Source: Pseudarthrobacter sp.
GTDB lineage: Bacteria; Actinomycetota; Actinomycetes; Actinomycetales; Micrococcaceae
Assembly (NCBI GenBank): GCA_013362385.1
Contig: JABFWC010000389.1
Coordinates: forward strand, 1 to 6,167
Direction: 5' to 3'
Length of the DNA stretch: 6,167 bases
Below are positions 1 through 6,167 of the stretch, in pieces. Numbering within the stretch: position 1 is the first letter of the stretch; each line of letters opens with the position of its first letter. Under the pieces are notes generated by a model. It was given only the letters and a program-made list of their open reading frames with translations. It made no database searches and had not been told where the DNA came from. The position numbers were made by a program, and so were the translations under genes.

Positions 1-576
1 GTTCCCAACGACAACATCGACCGCGCCATCAAGCGCGGCGCCGGCCTCACCGGTGAAGTGATCGACTACACCGAGATCATGTACGAAGCCCGCGGCCCCC
101 AGGGCTCGGCCCTGCTGATCGAGTGCCTCACGGACAACAAGAACCGGGCAGCCTCGGAAGTCCGGCTTGCCATCTCCCGCAACGGCGGCACCATCGCCGA
201 CCCCGGCTCCGTCAGCTACCTCTTCACCCGCAAGGGCGTGGTGAACCTGCCCAAGAACGGCCTGGGCGAGGATGACGTCCTGATGGCCGTCCTGGATGCA
301 GGCGCAGAGGAAGTCAAGGACAACGGCGACACCTTCGAGATCCACTCCGAACCCGCCGACCTGCCGGCCATCCGCGAGGCGCTCAAGGAAGCCGGCATCG
401 AATACGACACCGACGAGGTGGAGTTCGTCCCGTCCATGCAGGTGGAACTGGACGTCGACGGCGCCCGCAAGTTCATGAAGCTCGCCGACGCCCTGGAAGA
501 CCTCGACGACGTCCAGAACGTGTACAGCAACGCCGACTTCAGCGACGAGGTCCAGGCAGCGCTGGAATCCGAGTGA
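1..576 (+). CDS. yebC: YebC/PmpR/TACO1-family protein, 5' end cut by window edge
   Basis: The open frame runs from base 1 without a start, so the gene begins upstream; the internal GTG at 58 is not the start because residues before it ([15 protein letters not shown]) already match the family. The visible 191 residues include this conserved N-domain helix, then [21 protein letters not shown] and [11 protein letters not shown], and the acidic C-terminal domain ending in QAALESE. Family members are about 250 residues, so roughly 60 are missing. The family was long annotated as transcriptional regulators. Bacterial YebC and mitochondrial TACO1 are now linked to relieving ribosome stalling at proline-rich stretches, so a cytoplasmic translation role is more likely than DNA binding. 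It lies 68 bases upstream of ruvC, the usual actinobacterial position, with no obvious terminator between, so read-through into ruvC is plausible. Family assignment is very secure; the molecular role is inferred from homologues. Confidence 0.95.
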   Translation, partial: VPNDNIDRAIKRGAGLTGEVIDYTEIMYEARGPQGSALLIECLTDNKNRAASEVRLAISRNGGTIADPGSVSYLFTRKGVVNLPKNGLGEDDVLMAVLDAGAEEVKDNGDTFEIHSEPADLPAIREALKEAGIEYDTDEVEFVPSMQVELDVDGARKFMKLADALEDLDDVQNVYSNADFSDEVQAALESE

Positions 577-644
577 CGTCCGGCCTTGCCTGCTGAACCG
601 GCCCCCGGGCCCGCACCCCGGACCCGGACCGGAGCGGGACACCC

Positions 645-1223
645 GTGACGCTCCGTGTCATCGGGGTGGACCCGGGCCTGACCCGGTGCGGCATCGGCGT
701 AGTGGACGTTGAACGGAACCGCAGAGCCACCATGGTGGCGGTTGGTGTCGTGGGAACGTCGCCCGACGAAACCCTGGACCGGCGCCTGCTGGTCATCGCC
801 ACGGCCATCGATGAATGGCTGGACCGGTACGAACCCGAGGTGCTCGCCGTCGAGCGCGTCTTTTCGCAGCTCAATGTCAGTACCGTGATGGGGGTGGCCC
901 AGGCGTCCGGGGTGGTGATCGCGGCGGCCGCCCGCCGCGGGATTCCCGTGGCGCTGCACACGCCGTCGGAGGTCAAAGCCGCCGTCACCGGCAGCGGGTC
1001 CTCCAACAAGGACGCGGTGACCAAGCTGGTCACCAAGATCCTTCGCCTGGACGCTCCTCCGCGCCCCGCCGACGCGGCCGATGCGCTGGCACTGGCCATC
1101 ACGCATGCCTGGCGCGCCGGAAGCGGTGCTGCCGTGGCCACGACCGGTCCCGGCAGTTCGTCACTGACGCCGGCCCAGCGGGCGTGGGCCGAGGCAGAGG
1201 CCAGGGCGCGCCGCGCACGCTGA
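645..1223 (+). CDS. ruvC: Crossover junction endodeoxyribonuclease RuvC
   Basis: RuvC is the dimeric, Mg-dependent nuclease that cuts Holliday junctions symmetrically after RuvAB branch migration. The 192-residue product carries the RNase H-like fold with all four catalytic acids: D9 in GVDPG, E70 in AVERVF, and D143 and D146 in [14 protein letters not shown]. The VFSQLNVST segment and the basic GSSNK loop (K122) are the expected junction-binding parts. The family core is about 155-175 residues; the extra C-terminal tail (about 157-192) is Ala/Arg-rich and probably disordered. The GTG start at 645 is chosen because it gives the canonical N-terminus [11 protein letters not shown] and has GGAG at 631-634, 10 bases upstream. 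No promoter or LexA box is visible in the 68 bases before it, so it is probably co-transcribed with yebC. Function is very secure. Confidence 0.97.
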   Translation: MTLRVIGVDPGLTRCGIGVVDVERNRRATMVAVGVVGTSPDETLDRRLLVIATAIDEWLDRYEPEVLAVERVFSQLNVSTVMGVAQASGVVIAAAARRGIPVALHTPSEVKAAVTGSGSSNKDAVTKLVTKILRLDAPPRPADAADALALAITHAWRAGSGAAVATTGPGSSSLTPAQRAWAEAEARARRAR

Positions 1224-1237
1224 ATGTCCCTGCCGGT

Positions 1238-1246
1238 TGCTAGGGT
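1238..1246 (+). promoter_or_regulatory. Candidate extended -10 promoter for ruvAB
   Basis: TGCTAGGGT fits the TGN-TANNNT extended -10 pattern used by the main sigma factor in actinobacteria. No good -35 hexamer lies 16-18 bases upstream, which extended -10 promoters tolerate. Transcription would start near 1252-1253, inside the LexA-like palindrome, leaving a leader of about 58 bases before ruvA. The call is from pattern only. Confidence 0.45.
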
Positions 1247-1248
1247 AT

Positions 1249-1264
1249 TCGTAGATATGTTCGG
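1249..1264. promoter_or_regulatory. LexA (SOS) box-like operator upstream of ruvA
   Basis: TCGTAGATATGTTCGG matches the actinobacterial LexA consensus TCGAACRNRTGTTCGA at 13 of 16 positions, and the Gram-positive core CGAACRNRYGTTCG at 12 of 14. The right half-site (GTTCG) is perfect and the left half (CGTAG) has two mismatches. It sits just after the candidate -10 element and over the predicted transcription start, a typical repressor position. Inferred role: LexA represses ruvAB until DNA damage. The same motif is absent before ruvC. Confidence 0.6.
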
Positions 1265-1267
1265 ATA

Positions 1268-1290
1268 GCCGGTCCCTCCTGGGGGCCGGC
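1268..1290 (+). other. Hairpin in the ruvA leader
   Basis: The arms 1268-1276 (GCCGGTCCC) and 1282-1290 (GGGGCCGGC) can form nine pairs, one of them G-U, around a five-base loop. No T-run follows, so it is not a classical intrinsic terminator. It ends 8 bases before the GGGAG ribosome-binding site of ruvA (1299-1303), so it could affect leader stability or translation. The function is unknown. Confidence 0.4.
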
Positions 1291-1310
1291 GGTACATCGG
1301 GAGCCCGGCC

Positions 1311-1952
1311 TTGATCAGTTTCCTCCGCGGAACCGTAGCCCACGTTGGCCTGTCCACCGCCGTCATCGACCTCAACGGCGCAGGCATGAGCGTTTACGCC
1401 ACCCCGCAGACCCTCAGCAGGCTCCGCGTCGGCGAAGAGGGGAAGGTCTTCACCTCCCTGATCGTCCGCGAAGACTCGCTGACCCTGTTCGGCTTCACGG
1501 ACGACGACGAACGCGAGGTTTTCGAGGTCCTGCTGAGTGTGAGCGGGGTGGGGCCGCGCCTGGCCCTTGCCGTCCTGGCCGTCCACGACCCCGAAGCCAT
1601 CCGCGTCGCCGCGCATTCCGGGGACAGCAAGACGTTCACGAAGGTGCCGGGCATCGGGCCGAAGGTGGCCGGGCGGATTGTCCTGGAATTGGCAGGAAAG
1701 CTCGTCCCGCACGGTACTGCCGCCGCCTCGGCGTCCACTGCTGCCGAGGAAGCGTGGAAGCCGCAGGTGGTGGCGGCGATGACCAGCCTTGGCTGGTCGG
1801 AAAAGGACGCCTCGTCAAGCATCGACAAGGCCTTGGCGGATGCCCCGGAAGTGTCCTTCCGCGGCAACGTTCCGGAGATTCTGCGGACCACGCTGCGCTG
1901 GCTGGGCCAGGACGGTGCCCGCGCCGGTAACCGCGTAGGCAACCGTGGCTGA
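1311..1952 (+). CDS. ruvA: Holliday junction branch migration complex subunit RuvA
   Basis: RuvA forms tetramers that clamp an open four-way junction and load the RuvB motor. The 213-residue product has the three expected parts: an N-terminal OB-fold from MISFLRGTV with the acidic pin pair E54-D55 ([11 protein letters not shown]), two helix-hairpin-helix motifs ([10 protein letters not shown] at 76-85 and [10 protein letters not shown] at 111-120), and, after an Ala-rich linker (about 136-147), the RuvB-binding domain III (about 148-200). The start is TTG at 1311, which gives the invariant MISFLRG N-terminus and has GGGAG 7 bases upstream; no in-frame ATG or GTG near it would keep this segment. 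The length is close to the family norm of about 200. It lies 87 bases after ruvC behind a candidate SOS operator, and its 3' end overlaps ruvB by 8 bases. Function is very secure. Confidence 0.97.
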   Translation: MISFLRGTVAHVGLSTAVIDLNGAGMSVYATPQTLSRLRVGEEGKVFTSLIVREDSLTLFGFTDDDEREVFEVLLSVSGVGPRLALAVLAVHDPEAIRVAAHSGDSKTFTKVPGIGPKVAGRIVLELAGKLVPHGTAAASASTAAEEAWKPQVVAAMTSLGWSEKDASSSIDKALADAPEVSFRGNVPEILRTTLRWLGQDGARAGNRVGNRG

Positions 1953-3030
1953 ACCGTCGTTGGTGGCCGCGGGGGAGGAGCCGGAGGAGCGGGCCATCGA
2001 GGCCGCCCTCCGCCCAAAGAACCTGGACGACTTCGTGGGCCAGCACCGGGTGCGCAAGCAGTTGTCGCTGGTCCTGCAGGCCTCGAAGATGCGCGGACGC
2101 ACCGCGGACCACGTGCTGTTCTCCGGCCCGCCGGGGCTGGGCAAGACCACCCTGGCCATGATTGTGGCCGCGGAAATGAATGCACCGCTGCGGCTCAGCA
2201 GCGGACCGGCCATCCAGCATGCCGGCGACCTCGCCGCCATCCTGTCCTCCCTGTCCGAGGGCGAAGTCCTGTTCCTCGACGAAATCCACCGGATGTCCCG
2301 CCCGGCCGAAGAGATGCTGTACATGGCCATGGAGGACTTCCGCGTGGATATCGTGGTGGGCAAGGGCGCGGGCGCCACAGCCATCCCGCTCGAGCTTCCG
2401 CCGTTCACGCTGGTAGGCGCCACTACCCGGGCCGGCCTGCTCCCCGGTCCCTTGCGCGACCGGTTCGGCTTCACCGGGCACCTCGAGTTCTATTCCGTGG
2501 CGGAGCTTGAACTGGTCCTCCGGCGCTCGGCCGGCCTGCTCGACCTGAAGGTGAATTCGGCAGGGTTCGCCGAAATCGCCGGACGCTCCCGGGGCACGCC
2601 CCGCATCGCCAACCGCCTGCTGCGGCGCGTGCGGGACTGGGCGCTGGTGCACGGGGTGGAGCAGATCGATGCCCGGTCAGCGTCCGCAGCCCTGGACATG
2701 TATGAGGTGGACAAGAAGGGCCTGGACCGGCTGGACCGGGCAGTCCTCGACGCCCTCATCACCAAGTTCGGCGGCGGGCCCGTGGGCCTGTCCACCCTGG
2801 CGATCGCCGTCGGGGAAGAGACCGAAACGGTTGAAACGGTCGCCGAGCCCTTCCTCGTCCGGGAAGGGCTGCTGGGCCGTACCCCCCGGGGCCGGATCGC
2901 CCTGGCGCCCGCGTGGACCCACCTGGGGTACGCCATCCCGTCGGGAGTCTTCGCGCAGGAGCAGCTGGACCTTTTCGACCCCGTGGACGACGCCGCCGAT
3001 GCAGCAGGCCAGCTTCCTCGGAGCCACTAG
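1945..3030 (+). CDS. ruvB: Holliday junction branch migration DNA helicase RuvB
   Basis: RuvB is the hexameric AAA+ ATPase that pumps DNA through the RuvA-bound junction. The 361-residue product shows Walker [10 protein letters not shown] (61-69, K67), Walker B LFLDEIHR (109-116, D112/E113), sensor 1 GATTRAG (158-164), arginine finger R171 in LRDRFG, sensor 2 R220 in [17 protein letters not shown], and the C-terminal winged-helix domain (about 260-330, with [13 protein letters not shown]). The GTG start at 1945 lies inside ruvA (8-base overlap, GTGGCTGA) with only a weak TAGG upstream, so translation is probably coupled to ruvA. The chosen start gives the usual short acidic leader before [13 protein letters not shown]. 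The tail after the winged helix (331-361) holds QLDLF at 340-344, a perfect match to the bacterial sliding-clamp-binding consensus; this is unusual and is discussed as a finding. Function is very secure. Confidence 0.97.
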   Translation: MAEPSLVAAGEEPEERAIEAALRPKNLDDFVGQHRVRKQLSLVLQASKMRGRTADHVLFSGPPGLGKTTLAMIVAAEMNAPLRLSSGPAIQHAGDLAAILSSLSEGEVLFLDEIHRMSRPAEEMLYMAMEDFRVDIVVGKGAGATAIPLELPPFTLVGATTRAGLLPGPLRDRFGFTGHLEFYSVAELELVLRRSAGLLDLKVNSAGFAEIAGRSRGTPRIANRLLRRVRDWALVHGVEQIDARSASAALDMYEVDKKGLDRLDRAVLDALITKFGGGPVGLSTLAIAVGEETETVETVAEPFLVREGLLGRTPRGRIALAPAWTHLGYAIPSGVFAQEQLDLFDPVDDAADAAGQLPRSH

Positions 3031-3039
3031 CAGGATCCC

Positions 3040-3068
3040 TTCAGCTTTTCCCTCTAGACTGGTATGAC
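3040..3068 (+). promoter_or_regulatory. Weak candidate promoter for yajC-secD-secF
   Basis: The 193-base ruvB-yajC gap has no convincing gene. TTCAGC (3040-3045) and TATGAC (3063-3068) are separated by 17 bases and resemble -35 and -10 elements, but TATGAC lacks the final T. An alternative -10, TAGACT (3055-3060), fits TANNNT but has no matching -35. This local AT-richer patch is the best promoter candidate in the gap. It would give a leader of about 150 bases. The evidence is pattern only and weak. Confidence 0.3.
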
Positions 3069-3223
3069 GCTCGGCACGTTCGGGTCTTTGTTTCGCGGGT
3101 GGCCCTGCCGCCCCCGCTGCTGGGGAAGGCGGGCTCCTGCCTGCGTGCCTGTCCCGCCCCGGCCGAAACGAAGCCGGCGCCGCCGGAAAAATCAGCCAGG
3201 CACGTAAAGGAACGGAATTCCCC

Positions 3224-3628
3224 TTGGATCTAATGTCAATTCTCCTGTTCGTCATGCTGGGCGTGTTCATGTTCATGATGTTCCGCCGCAACAAGAAGAC
3301 GCAGCAGCAGCAGGCGGAGCTCCAGTCGAAGTTCGGTCCCGGCGTCGAGGTCATGACCAGCTTTGGCCTGTTCGGCCGGATCGTGGACATCGACGACGCC
3401 GAGAACAAGGTCACCCTTGAGCTTTCCCCCGGCAACACCGCCACCGTCCACCGCCAGGCCGTCACCAAGATCGTTGAACCGCCGGCAGAGCCTGCTGCGG
3501 CCGCCCCGGCCGTCCCCGATGACGCCTCCGCGCTCACTGCTCCTGAGGCCGGGAGTACCGCCGTGGATGCCGAAACCCCGGAAGAAACCCTGAAGCGCCT
3601 CAACGACGAGGGCAAGAAGGACAGCTAG
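3224..3628 (+). CDS. yajC: Preprotein translocase accessory subunit YajC
   Basis: YajC is a small single-span membrane protein that associates with SecD and SecF at the SecYEG translocon. The 134-residue product has an N-terminal hydrophobic, Met-rich segment (about 4-20), then RRNKK as the cytoplasmic positive anchor, a Gln-rich stretch, and the conserved domain core with GVEVMTSFGLFGRI (about 40-53) and VTLEL. Residues about 87-134 form an Ala/Pro/Glu-rich, probably disordered tail that is longer than in E. coli YajC (110 residues in total) but common in actinobacteria. The start is uncertain: TTG at 3224 has AAAGGAA (3206-3212) and GGAA (3214-3217) at workable distances, while ATG at 3233 would be three residues shorter but lies farther from both. 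I prefer TTG. The position directly before secD supports the call. Family is secure. Confidence 0.93.
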   Translation: MDLMSILLFVMLGVFMFMMFRRNKKTQQQQAELQSKFGPGVEVMTSFGLFGRIVDIDDAENKVTLELSPGNTATVHRQAVTKIVEPPAEPAAAAPAVPDDASALTAPEAGSTAVDAETPEETLKRLNDEGKKDS

Positions 3629-3666
3629 GCCCGCTGGCCCTTTCCCTCCCTCGACAGCTGCGGACC

Positions 3667-3700
3667 ACCGCCGGCACGGGCAACAGCCCGCGCCGGCGGT
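3667..3700 (+). other. Long GC-rich hairpin between yajC and secD
   Basis: A nine-base perfect inverted repeat, ACCGCCGGC (3667-3675) and GCCGGCGGT (3692-3700), encloses a second five-pair stem, CGGGC (377-81 of the 3600s, that is 3677-3681) and GCCCG (3686-3690), separated by one A-C mismatch and capped by an AACA tetraloop (3682-3685). The RNA structure would have 14 pairs. No T-run follows, so it is not a standard intrinsic terminator. It lies 38 bases after the yajC stop and 28 bases before the secD ATG. Plausible roles are partial termination, mRNA processing or 3'-end protection of the yajC message. The structure is certain as a pairing; the role is inferred. Confidence 0.55.
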
Positions 3701-3728
3701 TCCTCCGCGAATAAGAGAAAGATCGACA

Positions 3729-5486
3729 ATGGCACGAACTGGCCGCAAGAAGCCGGGGCTCCGCGTCCTGGTCTGGCTTGGAGTACTCCTCGCGGCGCTG
3801 ACCGCCGTCCTGGCCGGGGGCACAGTCGCCGGACAGGCCAGCTGGGCACCCAAACTTGCCCTGGACCTCGAGGGCGGCACCCAAATGATCCTCGCACCGA
3901 AGGTGGAGGGCGGATCGGACATCAACGAGCAGCAGCTCAACCAGGCCGTGGCGATCATCCGCCAGCGCGTGGACGGGTCCGGCGTTTCCGAAGCGGAAAT
4001 CAGCACCCAGTCCGGGCGCAACGTGGTGGTCAGCCTTCCCGGAACGCCCTCCGCCGAAACCCGGAACCTGATCCAGGCATCCGCGGACATGAATTTCCGC
4101 CCCGTCCTCCTCAACGGCGACGGGGCAGCAGTGCCGGCGGAGAAGCAGACTCCCGAGGACCAGCTGCCCAAGCCGACGGCCGCGCCGGCCAACAGCAGCG
4201 ACACCAACTGGATCACCCCTGAGATCTACAAGCAGTTCGAAGCACTGGACTGCAGCAGCGCTGCCGCCGAGAAGTCCCAGCGGTCAGATCCCACCAAGCC
4301 GCTGGTCACCTGTGAGCCTGCCACCGCCAAATCCCCCGCGATCAAGTACATCCTGGGTCCCGTGGAGGTGAAGGGCAGCAACATCGTTACTTCGTCCTTC
4401 CAGCTGCAGCAGGGGGCACAAGGTGCCGTCACCAACGACTGGGCCGTGAACATCCAGTTCGACGCCGAAGGTACAGCCAAGTTCAAAGAGGTCACCGAGC
4501 GGCTGAACCAGTTCTACGTGGCCGCCGGCGGCCAGTCCGGCACTGACCCGAAGTCGCAGTTCGCCATTGTTCTGGACGACCGGGTCATTTCGGCTCCGCG
4601 GTCACTGGCCGTCATCACCGACGGACGTCCGCAGATCACCGGCGGCTTCACGGAGCAGACCGCCAAGGCCCTGTCCGACCAGCTGCGCTTCGGCGCGCTT
4701 CCCATCAGCTTTGACATCCAAAGCGAGCAGCAGATCTCCGCCACACTCGGTGGCGAACAGCTGCGCATGGGCCTGCTGGCCGGCCTGATCGGGCTGCTGC
4801 TCGTGGTGGTCTACTCGCTGTTCCAGTACCGGGCCCTTGGCTTCGTCACCATCGCGTCGCTGGTGGTGGCGGGCGCGCTGACATACCTTGCCATCGCTAT
4901 CCTCGGCTGGACGGAAAACTACCGGCTGTCCCTTGCCGGCGTCGCGGGCATCATCGTCGCCATCGGCCAGACAGCCGATTCGTTCATCGTCTACTTTGAA
5001 CGTATCCGTGACGAACTGCGTGAAGGCCGCGGCCTGGTGTCCGCTGTCGAAAACGGCTGGAAGCGGGCCAAGCGCACGGTGCTGGCGTCCAAGGCTGTCA
5101 ACCTCCTGGCCGCCCTCGTCCTGTACTTCGTCGCCGTGGGCAACGTCCGCGGGTTCGCCTTCACCCTGGGCCTGACCGCCATCGCCGACCTCATCGTGGT
5201 GTTCATGTTCACCCACCCCACCCTGCAGCTCCTGGCCCGCACCCGGTTCTTCGGTGAAGGCCACAAGTTCTCCGGCCTGGACCCGGAACGCCTCGGTGCG
5301 GTACCGCTGTACCGTGGCGCCGGACGGATCCGCACCCCGGAGGACCGGCCTGTGGTGGTCCGCAGCAAGAACACCGGTGCAGCGGCCGAGGCCGAGCGCC
5401 GCATGACCATCGCCGAACGGCGCCTGGCAGAGAAGCAGGAACAGTTGGCTGGCTCGTCCAAGACCTCCGCGAAGGAGAACAAGTAA
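3729..5486 (+). CDS. secD: Protein translocase subunit SecD
   Basis: SecD is an RND-superfamily membrane protein that, with SecF, uses the proton gradient to pull exported proteins out of SecYEG. The 585-residue product has TM1 (about 11-34), the conserved LALDLEGGTQM (43-53), a large extracytoplasmic P1 domain, and a block of five TM segments from about 345 to 503. P1 contains a low-complexity Pro/Ala insert (about 133-156) and a cysteine pair, C175 and C195, that could form a disulfide. TM4 carries GQTADSF with D417, equivalent to the proton-relay aspartate (D519 in E. coli), followed by the conserved FERIRDELREGR. A charged cytoplasmic tail of about 80 residues ends in an Ala/Glu/Arg-rich probable helix (551-574). 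The ATG at 3729 has the purine-rich AAGAGAAAGA just upstream. The stop overlaps the secF ATG by one base (TAATG). Function is very secure. Confidence 0.97.
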   Translation: MARTGRKKPGLRVLVWLGVLLAALTAVLAGGTVAGQASWAPKLALDLEGGTQMILAPKVEGGSDINEQQLNQAVAIIRQRVDGSGVSEAEISTQSGRNVVVSLPGTPSAETRNLIQASADMNFRPVLLNGDGAAVPAEKQTPEDQLPKPTAAPANSSDTNWITPEIYKQFEALDCSSAAAEKSQRSDPTKPLVTCEPATAKSPAIKYILGPVEVKGSNIVTSSFQLQQGAQGAVTNDWAVNIQFDAEGTAKFKEVTERLNQFYVAAGGQSGTDPKSQFAIVLDDRVISAPRSLAVITDGRPQITGGFTEQTAKALSDQLRFGALPISFDIQSEQQISATLGGEQLRMGLLAGLIGLLLVVVYSLFQYRALGFVTIASLVVAGALTYLAIAILGWTENYRLSLAGVAGIIVAIGQTADSFIVYFERIRDELREGRGLVSAVENGWKRAKRTVLASKAVNLLAALVLYFVAVGNVRGFAFTLGLTAIADLIVVFMFTHPTLQLLARTRFFGEGHKFSGLDPERLGAVPLYRGAGRIRTPEDRPVVVRSKNTGAAAEAERRMTIAERRLAEKQEQLAGSSKTSAKENK

Positions 5487-6167
5487 TGTCAGGCTTCGCC
5501 ACTTTCGGCAACGAGCTTTACTCGGGCAAGCGCTCTTATGACTTCGTCGGCGCGAAGAAGATCTGGTTCATCATCGCCGCGGTGGGCGTGGCGCTGTCCA
5601 TCATCATTCCGGTGGCCAAGGGCGGCTTCAACCTCGGTATTGAATTCCGGGGCGGCTCTGAATTCACGGTCTCCAATGTCAAGACCACCGATGCCACCAT
5701 CGGCGAGAAAGCGGTCACGGATGTTGTCGCGGGCAGCGTCCCGCGCGTGGCCAACGTCGCCGGCAACACCATGCGGATCCAGACCGACAAGCTCACCGAC
5801 GACGAGACCCTCCGGATCAAGCAGGGCCTCACCACCGCGTATGGCGTTACCGACAACGAAGTGACCTCCACGTTCGTCGGTCCCACGTGGGGCGCCGACG
5901 TGACCAAGCAGGCGCTGATTGGCCTGGTGGTCTTCGTGCTCCTGGCCGCGTTACTCATGGCACTGTACTTCCGCACGTGGAAGATGTCGCTGTCCGCGAT
6001 TGCCGGCATGGCGGTGACGATGTTCATCACGGCGGGCGTGTATGCGCTCAGCGACTTCGAGGTGACGCCGTCGGCCATCATCGGGTTCCTGACGGTCCTG
6101 AGCTAGTCGCTGTACGACACCGTGGTGGTATTCGACAAGATCCGGGAAAACACCTCCGGCATCGATG
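5486..6167 (+). pseudogene. secF: Protein translocase subunit SecF, interrupted by an in-frame TAG and cut by window end
   Basis: SecF partners SecD in proton-driven protein export. The ATG at 5486 overlaps the secD stop and has GAAGGAG (5471-5477) 8 bases upstream. The first 206 codons look normal: TM1 (about 25-43), the conserved FNLGIEFRGGSEF (48-60), the extracytoplasmic P1 domain, TM2 (about 141-161), TM3 (about 168-188), and the start of TM4 at PSAIIGFLTVLS. A TAG follows at 6104-6106. The same frame then resumes at once with SLYDTVVVFDKIRENTSGID up to the window edge, which is the conserved rest of TM4 and the following loop. The family has Tyr or Phe at the stopped position, so one change (TAC to TAG) explains it. 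If real, the protein would lose the TM4 acidic motif, TM5 and TM6 and would almost certainly not work. A sequence error is an equally good explanation. Gene identity is very secure; its pseudogene status is not. Confidence 0.88.

Noticed and set aside
577..644. GC-rich yebC-ruvC gap with several short complementary runs, considered as a terminator
   Set aside because: No single stable stem stands out and no T-run follows; GC content alone explains the short pairings.
216..1387. Long minus-strand open frames opposite yebC and ruvC
   Set aside because: They lie antisense to genes with intact catalytic motifs, have low-complexity Arg/Ser/Ala-rich products, and show no domain I recognise. They are shadows of high-GC codon bias.
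3064..3207. A 47-codon Arg-rich open frame in the ruvB-yajC gap, starting next to the weak promoter
   Set aside because: There is no ribosome-binding site, the A of its ATG does not line up with the start site expected for a leaderless message from TAGACT, and the composition is what GC-rich noncoding DNA gives.
2913..3233. A 106-codon open frame overlapping the 3' end of ruvB and the yajC start, with a PAPP-like stretch, considered as a possible translational arrest peptide controlling secDF
   Set aside because: It shares most of its start with ruvB in another frame, has no membrane segment or signal peptide, has no clear ribosome-binding site, and the proline motif lies about 20 residues from its end. 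High GC content easily makes such frames.
4968..4985. SecD TM4 reads GQTADSF, not the better-known GMAVDAN form of proteobacteria, considered as a defect
   Set aside because: The essential aspartate (D417) is present, and the TADSF form is normal for actinobacterial SecD.

Overview
The window is a high-GC, gene-dense stretch of chromosome with every gene on the + strand, in the order yebC (5' end cut) - ruvC - ruvA - ruvB - yajC - secD - secF (3' end cut). This order is typical of Actinobacteria. The protein details (GQTADSF in SecD, the short YajC with an acidic/Ala/Pro tail, the RuvB tail) point to Micrococcaceae, most likely Arthrobacter or a close relative. The genus is inferred from recalled family features, not from a search.

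Region 1 (1-1223) holds the end of a YebC/TACO1-family translation factor followed by the Holliday-junction resolvase RuvC. Region 2 (1224-3030) has an 87-base gap with a candidate extended -10 promoter, a LexA (SOS) box-like palindrome and a leader hairpin. After it come ruvA (TTG start) and ruvB (GTG start), which overlap by 8 bases. RuvA binds the four-way junction, RuvB is the AAA+ motor that drives branch migration, and RuvC cuts the junction. The regulatory signals suggest that ruvAB can be induced separately from ruvC. Region 3 (3031-3728) has a 193-base gap with at most a weak promoter, then yajC, then a 100-base gap dominated by a long GC-rich hairpin. Region 4 (3729-6167) holds secD and secF, joined by a one-base stop/start overlap. 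YajC, SecD and SecF form the accessory complex that uses the proton-motive force to help SecYEG/SecA move proteins across the membrane.

The main anomaly is in secF. An in-frame TAG at 6104-6106 interrupts the conserved fourth-transmembrane-segment motif, and the reading frame continues as perfectly conserved SecF immediately after it. This is either a true nonsense mutation or a single-base sequence error (TAC to TAG). The other points worth a second look are the LexA box placed before ruvA rather than ruvC, a perfect sliding-clamp-binding pentapeptide in the RuvB C-terminal tail, and the hairpin before secD. I found no mobile element, CRISPR array, tRNA or rRNA, and no sign of an undescribed multi-gene system. 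This is otherwise an ordinary conserved housekeeping locus.
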